A DNA stretch of 16,106 bases from positions 1-16,106 of the forward strand of contig CANRER010000019.1 of NCBI GenBank assembly GCA_947629615.1, read 5' to 3'. The notes beneath the pieces were generated by a model. It searched no databases, was not told the DNA's origin, and was given only the letters and a program-made list of their open reading frames with translations. A program made the translations under genes and the position numbers. Every line of letters starts with the position of its first letter. Positions within the stretch are counted from its first letter, which is position 1. This document shows positions 6,685-13,880 of the stretch, piece after piece. Source of the DNA: an uncultured Clostridia bacterium. GTDB taxonomy: Bacteria; Bacillota; Clostridia; UMGS1883.

Positions 6685-7575
6685 TTATTTTTCGCTGTAG
6701 CCCAGCTCCCTCAGAGCCGTGGGCTTGTTGCGCCAGTCGTCGCGCACCTTTACCCAAAGCTCAAGGTAGACCTTGGTTTCGAGAAGGGCCTCGATGTCCT
6801 CGCGGGCGCGGGCGCCTATGCGCTTGATGGTTTCGCCGCCCTTGCCGATGATGATGGGCTTATGGCTGCTCTTTTCGCAGTATATCACCGCGCCGATGCG
6901 CGTCAGCTCGTCGCCCTCCTCCATTTTTTCTATCTCCACGGCGGTTCCATGGGGTACCTCCTTGTCGAGCAGGCGCAAAAGCTTTTCGCGGATTATCTCG
7001 GCGCACATATCGCGCAGCGAGCGGTCGGCGGCGATGTCGTCGGGGTAGTACATGGGCCCCTCGGGCAGCAGGGCGAGTATTTCCCCGCGCAGGGCCTCAA
7101 CCTCGCGCCGACGCGCCGAAAGCGGCACCACGGCGGCGAAATCGGCTATGCCGCTGAACTCGCTTATCTGGGGAAGAATGTCCTCCTTTTTAACGAGATC
7201 GACCTTGTTTATGACGAGAATAATAGGTATGCCCTTCGCGGCGAGGCCGCTTATCAGCTCCTTTTCCACGTCGTAAACGCCGCGCCCGGCCTCGATCACG
7301 AGCAGGGCGCAGTCCACGTCGCCGGCGGCCTTTAACGCCGACTCGTTCATAAATTCGCCCAGCTTCGTTCTGGGGCGGTGAACGCCGGGGGTGTCGGTAT
7401 AGATTATCTGATAGCCCGCGCCGTTGTCGATGGCGAGCATATTGCTGCGCGTTGTTTGCGGCTTAGAGGAAACTATCGCCACCTTTTGGCCCGTGAGAGC
7501 GTTTATAAGCGTGGACTTGCCCACGTTGGGGCGGCCCAGCACGGCCGCGAAGCCCGATTTGAAATTTTTATCCAT
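6685..7575 (-). CDS. era: GTPase Era
   Basis: A 296-residue Era GTPase that binds the 3' end of 16S rRNA and helps mature the 30S subunit. The GTPase domain shows G1 GRPNVGKS (14-21), switch region with TTRSN (41-45), G3 DTPG (61-64), G4 NKVD (123-126) and G5 SAR (153-155). The C-terminal KH domain carries IIIGKGGETIKRIG (241-254). Length is usual for the family. The frame stays open upstream to 7800, but ATG 7575 gives the canonical N terminus and has GAAAGGAC 5 bases before it. It starts 11 bp after the dgkA stop, in the same operon. In Bacillus, cdd lies between dgkA and era; here it is absent. Confidence 0.95.
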   Translation of the reverse strand: MDKNFKSGFAAVLGRPNVGKSTLINALTGQKVAIVSSKPQTTRSNMLAIDNGAGYQIIYTDTPGVHRPRTKLGEFMNESALKAAGDVDCALLVIEAGRGVYDVEKELISGLAAKGIPIILVINKVDLVKKEDILPQISEFSGIADFAAVVPLSARRREVEALRGEILALLPEGPMYYPDDIAADRSLRDMCAEIIREKLLRLLDKEVPHGTAVEIEKMEEGDELTRIGAVIYCEKSSHKPIIIGKGGETIKRIGARAREDIEALLETKVYLELWVKVRDDWRNKPTALRELGYSEK

Positions 7576-7586
7576 ATTTTGTCCTT

Positions 7587-8003
7587 TCATATAAGCTTTT
7601 GTATCTGATAAATTATGTTCAACCCGTAGGGGAAGAAAATGATTATGCCCACGATTGCGGCGGCGATGCTCAGCGTCAGCACGGCGGCCGCGGCGGCGTC
7701 CTTGGCGCGGCGGGCGTACATATTGAAGGCCGGGGCGCAGATGTCCACGGCGTTTTCGAGGGCCGTGTTGAACAGCTCGGCGGCTATCACCAACGCGCAC
7801 AAAATGAGCAGCACGGCCTTTTCGGCTGCGCTCAGGCCGAGAACCACGGCGCAGGTTGCCACTATGACCGTGGCGGCGCAGTGGAGCTTCATGTTTCTTT
7901 CGCTCAGAAAGGTTTCCTTAAAGCCGTCCGCCGCGTGGCGGAAGCTTTCGCCCAAGGAGCGGCTTTTGCGGTCCGCCCCGTTCAGCTCGTTCATCTCGTC
8001 CAT
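7587..8003 (-). CDS. dgkA: Undecaprenol / diacylglycerol kinase (DgkA family)
   Basis: A 138-residue small membrane kinase. Three hydrophobic segments (about 40-58, 61-80, 101-121) surround the family's signature AAELFNTALENAVDI (about 74-88), with the catalytic and metal-binding Glu, Asn and Asp residues. The Gram-positive members (Bacillus DgkA, Streptococcus DgkA) mainly phosphorylate undecaprenol to recycle the lipid carrier for peptidoglycan. A soluble, basic N-terminal segment (FRHAADGFKETFLSERNMK) leads in. ATG 8003 is preferred because GAGGGA lies 9 bases upstream. A GTG at 8012 that overlaps the ybeY stop (GTGA) is the alternative, adding three residues. Either way it is coupled to ybeY. 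Confidence 0.9.
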   Translation of the reverse strand: MDEMNELNGADRKSRSLGESFRHAADGFKETFLSERNMKLHCAATVIVATCAVVLGLSAAEKAVLLILCALVIAAELFNTALENAVDICAPAFNMYARRAKDAAAAAVLTLSIAAAIVGIIIFFPYGLNIIYQIQKLI

Positions 8004-8008
8004 CGCGC

Positions 8009-8500
8009 TCACTCCCTCGGCAAATTCATTTTTTCCATAACGGCCTTTTCAAGCCCGCGCATGACGGGGGTGTCCTCCTCGCCCTGATGGTCGAAGCCCA
8101 TCAGGTGAAGTGCGCTGTGGGCGGCCAGAAAGCCCACCTCCCGCTTCAGGCTGTGGCCGTATTCCTCGGCTTGCGCCTTGGCCCGTTCGAGCGATATGAC
8201 TATGTCGCCGAGGAGCAGCAAATCGCCGTCGTAATCGCCGCTGTCCTCTATCATAACGCCGTCGTCGTCAAATTCCACAATCGGGAAGCTGAGTACGTCG
8301 GTGGGCGCGTCGATGCCGCGCTGGGCGAGGTTTATGGCGCGGATACCCTCGTCGTCGGTTATCAGCACGCTGACCTCGCAGTCGGTATCGGCGCAGTCGA
8401 GCGTTTCCATAACGGTCATAACCGCCCTTTGAAGCACGTTTTCGAGCTCGGGGGTGAAGTCCGCCTTGTCCTGCTCGTTTTCGATGATAAATTCTATCAT
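8009..8500 (-). CDS. ybeY: Endoribonuclease YbeY (rRNA maturation factor)
   Basis: A 163-residue metal-dependent RNase used in 16S rRNA 3'-end maturation and ribosome quality control. The zinc-binding motif HxxxHxxxxxH is seen as His128, His132 and His138 in AAHSALHLMGFDH. The PTDVLSFP segment (66-73) and GDIVIS (98-103) are also family hallmarks. ATG 8500 has AGGAGGAT 5 bases upstream, which overlaps the end of pgpH; a longer open frame to 8602 has no such site. It lies 11 bp after pgpH and ends within 6 bp of the dgkA start. YbeY and Era, both acting on the 16S 3' end, are in the same transcript. Confidence 0.95.
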   Translation of the reverse strand: MIEFIIENEQDKADFTPELENVLQRAVMTVMETLDCADTDCEVSVLITDDEGIRAINLAQRGIDAPTDVLSFPIVEFDDDGVMIEDSGDYDGDLLLLGDIVISLERAKAQAEEYGHSLKREVGFLAAHSALHLMGFDHQGEEDTPVMRGLEKAVMEKMNLPRE

Positions 8501-8511
8501 TTGTAATCCTC

Positions 8512-10518
8512 CTAATATTGTATCCTTTCGTGGAAGTAGCCGCCGAGCGTTTTGATTATCGCGTCGGTCACTATTTTCAGCTCGCCGAAGGTCAGACTGC
8601 ATTCGTCGAGCTGGCCCTCGCGCGCGCGGGAGGTGACTATGCCGCGCACCATTCGCTCAATCTCGGCCTCCTCCTTGCTGCCGAGGCTGCGCACCGCCGC
8701 CTCACAGCCGTCGCACAGCATTACGATGGCCGCCTCGCGGGTTTTGGGCTTCGGCCCGGGGTAAAGGAAGGGCGAGGGGTCGCGGTCGGGGTCCTTAAGC
8801 AGAGCCCTCTTCAGAAAGTAGCCCGTGGCGGTAGTGCCGTGGTGCTGAAGAATTATGTCCCTTATTCCGCGCGGCAGGCGGTACTGGCGGGCTATGGCCG
8901 CCCCGTCGGCCACGTGGGCGATTATGGCGCGGGCGCTGTCCTCGTATGTCATATTGTCGTGGGGATTTTCGTTATACTGGTTCTCCTTGAAATAGAGAGG
9001 GTGGTTTATCTTGCCGACGTCGTGGTAATAGGCCCCCACGCGGGCAAGCATACTGTCGGCCCCGATGGCGCGGGCCGCGATTTCGGCTATGTTCGCGACC
9101 GTCAGCGAGTGGTGGTAGGTGCCGGGAGCCTGTATCAGCAGCTTTTTCAGCAGGCGGCTTTCGGGGTTGCTCAGCTCGCCCAGCTTTATGGGCGTAAGCA
9201 CGTCGAAGGCGAGCTCCAAAAACGGGAGCGAGCCGGCTGTCAGCAGTCCCGTGGCGAAGCCCCCCAAAAGCCCCGCCGCCGCGCTCATGGCTATGCCCCG
9301 GCCGTCCTCGGTTTCGAGAAAGGCCATCGCGGCGAACACCAGCGCGTTGCCGACGGAATATATGGCCGCCGCCGGAATGAGGTGCGCCCTGCGGCGGACG
9401 CGGCTGTAGCAGAAGGCGGCTATGCTGCCGCCGAGAATTAGGCATATGCCGTAGCCCCAGTCGTGCTGCGCCCCCACCGCCCCAAGCACGCCTACGCAGA
9501 GGTTCGCCATCAGGGCCGTTTTCGCGTCGGAGAACACAGCCGCCACGGCGGCGAGTATGCCGAGCGGCAGTGCGGCGCGCAGATGGTCGCTCGCGCCGCG
9601 GCCTATGTAAAATTCGACTGCCACGGCCAGCACGCTGACAATGGCGATTATCACAAGCTTGTTCGGCGTTTTTATAAGCTCCGGCGAGCAGAAGGCGGCG
9701 AAGGCCCAAAATATGCCGAAGCACAGCAATAGCGTCAGCGCGACGCCGAATACGTAGCGGCGGCTCAACGGACTCGAGCCCTTTAACAGCCCCAGCTCGC
9801 GCAGCATATCGAGCTGCGCCTGCGTCACTATTTCTCCCCGCCGTACAAGGGTTTGGTTCTTTTTATACTCCACCTGCGCCACCCCCGAGGCGGCTGCCTC
9901 GCGGCGGCGGGTGGTTTCGGCCTCGTCAACGGTGAGGTTTTCGGTTATAACCGCCTGCGAGAGCGCGATTGCCACCATCTTGGCCTGATCGTTAAGGCCG
10001 AGGGAATTAATCCTGTCGCGGCAAAGCTCAAGCCCGTCGGCGGCGTTTTCCACGCCGTCGGCCATAACCTCGTCCACGCAGGACACGACGCCCTTAAGGC
10101 GGTTAAAGGCCCCGTCGGACATTATCGCCAACGCGGCGTAGCAGTCCTCGTCCAGCTCCAGCTTGGAGTAGGCCTTGAACTGAATGGCCCTGCCGTTGAA
10201 ATCGAGAGAGGCGTCCTCGCGCACGGTCGTCACCGAGGCGAAAAAGCCGTTGAGCCTGTCCACGGCGGAAACGCGCAGGTCGTTGTCGAGCTTATACACG
10301 GGCTGCACGCTTTTCATCGCGGCGTCGCGCAGGGCCGAGGTGGTGGTTTTATCCACAATCGCGCGGGGAGCGAACACATCGACCGGGGAAATGTCGCCCG
10401 CCGAAATTTCAAGCTGGCCCGTCCGTCCCGCCGTGAGGCTTATCGCCAGCATTGCGGCGAAGGCCAGCAGCGCGATAAGCGCCGGCTTGGCCAGCTCCGC
10501 CCGCCTTTTACTGAGCAT
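8512..10518 (-). CDS. pgpH: Cyclic-di-AMP phosphodiesterase PgpH (YqfF), 7TM-HD
   Basis: A 668-residue membrane protein. An N-terminal transmembrane helix (about 12-28) is followed by a large extracytoplasmic 7TMR-HDED domain (about 35-250), a bundle of seven membrane helices (about 254-440), and a cytoplasmic HD phosphohydrolase domain (about 455-655). Metal ligands are visible: GTYHHS (His469/470), YYHDVGK (His499-Asp500), IIAHV (His535), LQHHGT (His559/560) and Asp603 in MLCDGCEAA. Listeria PgpH breaks c-di-AMP to pApA, controlling osmolyte and potassium balance. Slightly shorter than Bacillus YqfF (about 710). ATG 10518 overlaps the end of phoH by 11 bp; GAAGGG lies upstream inside phoH. 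Confidence 0.93.
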   Translation of the reverse strand: MLSKRRAELAKPALIALLAFAAMLAISLTAGRTGQLEISAGDISPVDVFAPRAIVDKTTTSALRDAAMKSVQPVYKLDNDLRVSAVDRLNGFFASVTTVREDASLDFNGRAIQFKAYSKLELDEDCYAALAIMSDGAFNRLKGVVSCVDEVMADGVENAADGLELCRDRINSLGLNDQAKMVAIALSQAVITENLTVDEAETTRRREAAASGVAQVEYKKNQTLVRRGEIVTQAQLDMLRELGLLKGSSPLSRRYVFGVALTLLLCFGIFWAFAAFCSPELIKTPNKLVIIAIVSVLAVAVEFYIGRGASDHLRAALPLGILAAVAAVFSDAKTALMANLCVGVLGAVGAQHDWGYGICLILGGSIAAFCYSRVRRRAHLIPAAAIYSVGNALVFAAMAFLETEDGRGIAMSAAAGLLGGFATGLLTAGSLPFLELAFDVLTPIKLGELSNPESRLLKKLLIQAPGTYHHSLTVANIAEIAARAIGADSMLARVGAYYHDVGKINHPLYFKENQYNENPHDNMTYEDSARAIIAHVADGAAIARQYRLPRGIRDIILQHHGTTATGYFLKRALLKDPDRDPSPFLYPGPKPKTREAAIVMLCDGCEAAVRSLGSKEEAEIERMVRGIVTSRAREGQLDECSLTFGELKIVTDAIIKTLGGYFHERIQY

Positions 10519-11479
10519 TGCGGGCTTCCCTTCTTTCTTCCCGTCTTTCGCTGCGCTCGTACGCGGCGATTATTTTCTGCACCAGAGGGTGGCGCACAAC
10601 GTCCATTTCGGTCAGATTTACCACCGCGAGGCCGTCGATGTTCTTCAGTATTCTGACCGCGTCCTTAAGGCCGCTTTTAACGCCGCGCGGCAGGTCGATC
10701 TGCGTTATGTCGCCGGTTATCACGGCGTGGCTGCCAAAGCCGATGCGCGTCAGGAACATCTTCATCTGTTCGGGGGTGGTGTTCTGGGCCTCGTCGAGAA
10801 TAATGTACGCGTCGTCGAGCGTGCGCCCGCGCATATAGGCCAGCGGAGCTATCTCGATAATGCCGCGTTCAAGATATTTAATGTAGTTTTCCTGCCCGAG
10901 CATATCGCCCAAAGCGTCGTAAAGAGGGCGGAGGTAGGGGTCTACCTTCATTTGCAGGTCGCCCGGCAGAAAGCCCAGCTTTTCGCCTGCCTCCACGGCG
11001 GGGCGCGTCAGAATTATTTTGCTGACCTCCTTGCGGCGGAAGGAATCCACCGCCATAGCCACGGCAAGGTAGGTTTTGCCGGTGCCGGCGGGGCCGATGG
11101 CGATTGTGACGACGTTGTCCTTGATGGTCTGCACATAATTGCGCTGGCCCTGCGTTTTGCACTTTATGGGCTTGCCTCGGCCCGTGAGGCAGATATAGTC
11201 GCCCTTCGCGGCGGGTACGTACTCGATGCCCTCCTTCGCCATAAAAATGGCGTAGCGCACGCTCTGCTCGTCGGGCTCCTCGCCGCCTTCGGCAAGCTGC
11301 GCCAGCCGCTCCACCACGGCCTCGGCCTTGTCGGCGTCGGGGCCGGTTATCTTTACCATGCCGCCGGCGTTCGAGATGCGCACGTCCAGCTCGCTTTCTA
11401 TCATGCGCACGTTCGCGTCGCCGCTGCCAAAAATGCTCATCACGCTTTCCATGCTTTTGGCCTCGTATGTTCTTTCCAT
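10508..11479 (-). CDS. phoH: PhoH-like ATPase
   Basis: A 323-residue PhoH family P-loop ATPase. The N-terminal 55 residues look KH-like (VRMIESELDVRISNAGGMVKITGP). The ATPase domain has Walker A GPAGTGKT (129-136), Walker B AYIILDEAQN (224-233) and the ITGDITQIDLPRG motif (254-266). Proteins of this type are thought to be RNA helicase or RNase-like factors; in Bacillus the gene sits between yqfD and yqfF, as here. The tail from about 308 (ERSERREERREARNAQ) is charged and helical. ATG 11479 is backed by GGAGGAG 5 bases upstream. It begins 33 bp after the yqfD stop, with no terminator seen between. Confidence 0.93.
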   Translation of the reverse strand: MERTYEAKSMESVMSIFGSGDANVRMIESELDVRISNAGGMVKITGPDADKAEAVVERLAQLAEGGEEPDEQSVRYAIFMAKEGIEYVPAAKGDYICLTGRGKPIKCKTQGQRNYVQTIKDNVVTIAIGPAGTGKTYLAVAMAVDSFRRKEVSKIILTRPAVEAGEKLGFLPGDLQMKVDPYLRPLYDALGDMLGQENYIKYLERGIIEIAPLAYMRGRTLDDAYIILDEAQNTTPEQMKMFLTRIGFGSHAVITGDITQIDLPRGVKSGLKDAVRILKNIDGLAVVNLTEMDVVRHPLVQKIIAAYERSERREERREARNAQ

Positions 11480-11512
11480 TCGTTCTCCTCCGTTAAAGTT
11501 AATCGGCGTATA

Positions 11513-12658
11513 TTACATGGGCGTTTCCGCCGCGATGTCGGTCAGGCACTCCGCCGTCAGGCAAAGCTCCGTGCCGCCGCCGCGGTCCTCCCGCTTTTCG
11601 TCGATATTAACAAGCTTGGCTCCGCTGTCGGCGATTTCCTTCTCAAACTCCGCCCTCACGCGGGCGGCCTCGGCCTCGACGTCAACGGCCTCGGTTTCGG
11701 CCTTGACCTCGGCGTACTCATCGACAATAAATTCCACAGGCAACGAACCCAGTTTATATTCAGTTCTTATTCTATCATACTTTGGGTACAAAATGCTACT
11801 GTTTATTGAAAAATTTACAATAAATTTTTTTATTTTTATCGACCGTATTTTCCTTGACTGACCCGTAGGCGTTCGTTTTTCGCGCGTTTTCGGGATAATA
11901 ACGTTTTTTTCGCGCCAAACCCTCGCCGTAACAGTGCCGCGAGCGTGGCGTATTATCGGTTCCTCTATGCGCTCGCTGGGGATAAGGCCGCTTATCAGCA
12001 CCTGACCCTTTTCCACGGTTTCCAGCTCGCCGACGGCGGCCGCGCCGTCCAGCACGGTTATGCTTTCCACCACGCCGGTTTCGCGGGCGACGACGTTCGC
12101 CGGCTCGGTGGGCAGCTTTTTCGGCGGCAGACTGCGGGCCGCCACCCGCACGTAGGCCGTTGCGCCCTTGAGGTCCACCCACAGCCACATCATGTCGTCG
12201 ATGGAGAGTATGGCCTCGCGCTTTATGGCGTTTTGGTCTATATTGCGCTTCAGCGTGCCGGGAACGAGCCCTTTTTCTTTAAGGAAGGCCTCGGTTTCGG
12301 CTCTGAGCCTCGGCGTGCCGCCGCTGACCTCCACCCGCCAGACCGCCGACGAAAACCCCGCGAAGGCCGCCGCTGCCGCCGCCGCGCCCAGCATAAGCAA
12401 ATATCGCTTTTTTATCCCGCGCAAAAGACGCGGCGCGCCGTGCTCGCGCACCCGCCGCATATCGAGGCCCTCGGGCAGATCCTGCTCCATAATTCGGCAG
12501 GCAGCGCGGCTGAGCCGCAGCCGAAGGCCGCCCTCGATGGGGCGGGCCTCGGATATGTATATGCCCTTCGCGGCGGCGGCGTTCAAAAACCGCTCCGGCC
12601 TTTCGCCCGTAACGTCCACGGTGAAGGCGCTTTTAAGCTTTAACCTGAGATCCTGCAT
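11513..12658 (-). CDS. yqfD: Sporulation protein YqfD
   Basis: A 381-residue protein of the YqfD family, a sigma-E-controlled mother-cell protein in Bacillus related in layout to SpoIV-class assembly factors; its molecular role is not settled. An N-terminal domain (1-80) precedes a single membrane helix (about 85-103, LLMLGAAAAAAAFAGF). After it comes an extracellular or intermembrane part with WRVEVSGGTPRL.AETEAFLKEKGL (107-130), then a region with VDLKGATAYVRV and a GVVESITVLDGAAAVGELETVEKGQVLISG segment of 'lipoyl-like' beta type. Residues about 270-296 (IRSIKIKKFIVNF and following) are encoded by a strikingly AT-rich patch. Start ATG 12658 with GGGGGCGGA upstream, 10 bp after yqfC. Confidence 0.9.
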   Translation of the reverse strand: MQDLRLKLKSAFTVDVTGERPERFLNAAAAKGIYISEARPIEGGLRLRLSRAACRIMEQDLPEGLDMRRVREHGAPRLLRGIKKRYLLMLGAAAAAAAFAGFSSAVWRVEVSGGTPRLRAETEAFLKEKGLVPGTLKRNIDQNAIKREAILSIDDMMWLWVDLKGATAYVRVAARSLPPKKLPTEPANVVARETGVVESITVLDGAAAVGELETVEKGQVLISGLIPSERIEEPIIRHARGTVTARVWREKNVIIPKTREKRTPTGQSRKIRSIKIKKFIVNFSINSSILYPKYDRIRTEYKLGSLPVEFIVDEYAEVKAETEAVDVEAEAARVRAEFEKEIADSGAKLVNIDEKREDRGGGTELCLTAECLTDIAAETPM

Positions 12659-12668
12659 ATTCCGCCCC

Positions 12669-12908
12669 CTACATACAAAATTCCACCGAGGATATTTTCC
12701 CCTTTATCAGTACCTCCTCCGCCGTCAGCGAGGCTATCTCCAGCGCGCGCCCCGTCACCACAACTATGCCGCTGACGGTGTTCACGCGAAAGGTTTCGGC
12801 GTCGTAATCCAGTATGCCGCGCAGGCCCTCCACCAAAAGCTCGGTGTTGGCCGTGACGGTTATCAGCGAATACCTCCCGAGGACGGTTTTTTCAATTTCA
12901 GAAGCCAT
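12669..12908 (-). CDS. yqfC: Sporulation protein YqfC (YabP/YqfC family)
   Basis: A 79-residue protein with the family's central pattern: ANTELLVEGLRGILDYDAET (20-39), then VNTVSGIVVVTGRALEIASL (42-61) and EEVLIKGKISSVEF. Members are small beta-rich mother-cell sporulation proteins related to YabP. It is the first gene of the minus-strand cluster, directly followed by yqfD, the usual pair. ATG 12908 has GAAGGGA 7 bases upstream. A sigma-E-like promoter lies 24-52 bp before the start. Confidence 0.9.
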   Translation of the reverse strand: MASEIEKTVLGRYSLITVTANTELLVEGLRGILDYDAETFRVNTVSGIVVVTGRALEIASLTAEEVLIKGKISSVEFCM

Positions 12909-12931
12909 CGGCGTCCCTTCTTTCCCGTTTT

Positions 12932-12960
12932 AAGTTATGATGAGCCGAGCCGAAACATAC
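12932..12960 (-). promoter_or_regulatory. Sigma-E-like promoter for yqfC-yqfD and downstream
   Basis: Minus strand: GTATGTT (12954-12960), 14 bases, CATAACTT (12932-12939). Against the Bacillus sigma-E consensus KMATATT-N14/15-CATACAHT this is 5 of 7 and 6 of 8. The start would be near 12925, with a very short leader to ATG 12908. It overlaps the opposing ylbJ promoter. Confidence 0.55.
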
Positions 12961-12963
12961 ATT
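12935..12963 (+). promoter_or_regulatory. Sigma-E-like promoter for ylbJ (and asnB)
   Basis: Plus strand: TTATGAT (12935-12941), 14 bases, CATACATT (12956-12963). The -10 is a full match to sigma-E CATACAHT; the -35 is weak (4 of 7). Expected start near 12970, ahead of the AGGGGG ribosome binding site (12981-12986). ylbJ belongs to the sigma-E regulon in Bacillus, which supports the call. Confidence 0.65.
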
Positions 12964-12995
12964 GTATAAACGAAAACCAAAGGGGGAATTTGCCC

Positions 12996-13856
12996 GTGTA
13001 CGCGCTTGTGCTGTGTCTTGTGCTGATAGCCTTCCCCGAGGCGGCTCTGCGCGGGGCCGGACTGGGGCTTGAGATCTGCCTGAAGGCGGTGGTGCCGTCG
13101 CTGCTGCCCTTTATGCTGCTCAGCTCCATGGCCGTCGAGAGCGGCTGGGGGCTTCGGCTGGGGAGGCTGCTCGCCCCGATTTTGAGGCCGCTGTTGGGGC
13201 TGGACGCCGCCGGCTCGATGTGCTTCGCGGCGGGGCTGCTCGGCGGCTACCCCACCGGGGCCATGACGGCCGCCAAGGCCGCGGAAAACGGCCTTATGGA
13301 CAAACGCTCCGCCGAGGCCGCGCTGGCCTTTTGCAACAACAGCGGGCCGCTTTTTATTATCGGCACGGCGGGGGCGGCGGTTTACGGCAGCGTGCGCGTC
13401 GGGTGGGCGCTGTATTTGTGCCACGTTATCGGGGCGGCGGTTTCGGCGAGAATTTTCGGCCGACGGGCAAGGGGCTCCGCCGCCGCGCCGCCGCGCTCCC
13501 CGGGCGTGGGGGCGCTCGCGGGCAGGGCCGCGAGGGAGAGCGGCGCGGCCATAGTCAGCGTCTGCGCGCTGATAATCACGTTTTCGGCCCTCATCGAAGC
13601 GCTCCGGCTCGCGCGGTTCCCCCTTCTCGCGGGGCTTATCGAGGTGAGCCGAGGCGTGAGCGAGCTCGGCAGGCTCGGCCCCAAAACCCTTCCCCTCGCG
13701 GCGGCCTGCCTCGGCTGGGGCGGACTCAGCGTCCACCTCCAAACCGAGGCCGTAACCCCCGGCCTTTCCAAAAAATACTACTACGTCGGCAAAACGATTT
13801 CCGCGCTGGCCTCGGCGGCGGCGTGTATCGTCATGGCGCGTTTCGGCATAATATAG
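12996..13856 (+). CDS. ylbJ: Sporulation integral membrane protein YlbJ
   Basis: A 286-residue multi-pass membrane protein of the YlbJ family (nucleoside-recognition/Gate-type). Diagnostic stretches are AVVPSLLPFMLLSSM (about 30-44), LLGGYPTGAMTAAKAAENG (about 83-101), FCNNSGPLFIIGTAGAAV (about 112-129), GLIEVSRGVSELG and GWGGLSVHLQT near the end. Bacillus YlbJ is about 400 residues; this one is shorter but reaches the conserved C-terminal motifs, so it does not look broken. GTG 12996 is the chosen start, with AGGGGG 9 bases upstream; the frame continues far upstream only because it runs antisense to yqfD/yqfC. YlbJ is needed for normal heat-resistant spores in Bacillus; its transport role is unproven. 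A gene for asparagine synthetase follows after 24 bp. Confidence 0.87.
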   Translation: MYALVLCLVLIAFPEAALRGAGLGLEICLKAVVPSLLPFMLLSSMAVESGWGLRLGRLLAPILRPLLGLDAAGSMCFAAGLLGGYPTGAMTAAKAAENGLMDKRSAEAALAFCNNSGPLFIIGTAGAAVYGSVRVGWALYLCHVIGAAVSARIFGRRARGSAAAPPRSPGVGALAGRAARESGAAIVSVCALIITFSALIEALRLARFPLLAGLIEVSRGVSELGRLGPKTLPLAAACLGWGGLSVHLQTEAVTPGLSKKYYYVGKTISALASAAACIVMARFGII

Positions 13857-13880
13857 TGTATAAAAAAACGAGGTGATATT

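Noticed and set aside
7576..7800. Upstream extension of the era frame to 7800
   Set aside because: Overlaps dgkA coding sequence and adds Arg-rich residues foreign to Era; ATG 7575 gives the canonical start.
11760..11800. Possible sigma-A promoter for phoH in the AT-rich patch (minus-strand TATGAT and TAGAAT boxes)
   Set aside because: No acceptable -35 element at 16-18 bp from either box, so it is not listed as a promoter.
10184..11809. 541-codon plus-strand frame across pgpH, phoH and yqfD
   Set aside because: Lies antisense to three well-supported genes; a GC-rich shadow frame.
12168..12995. Upstream extension of the ylbJ frame to 12168
   Set aside because: It runs antisense through yqfD and yqfC and the promoter region; GTG 12996 has a proper ribosome binding site and gives the family-like N terminus.
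13840..13880. Possible separate asnB promoter (CATAATAT, TATAGT near the ylbJ stop)
   Set aside because: -10-like words only; no matching -35 at proper spacing for sigma-A or sigma-E.
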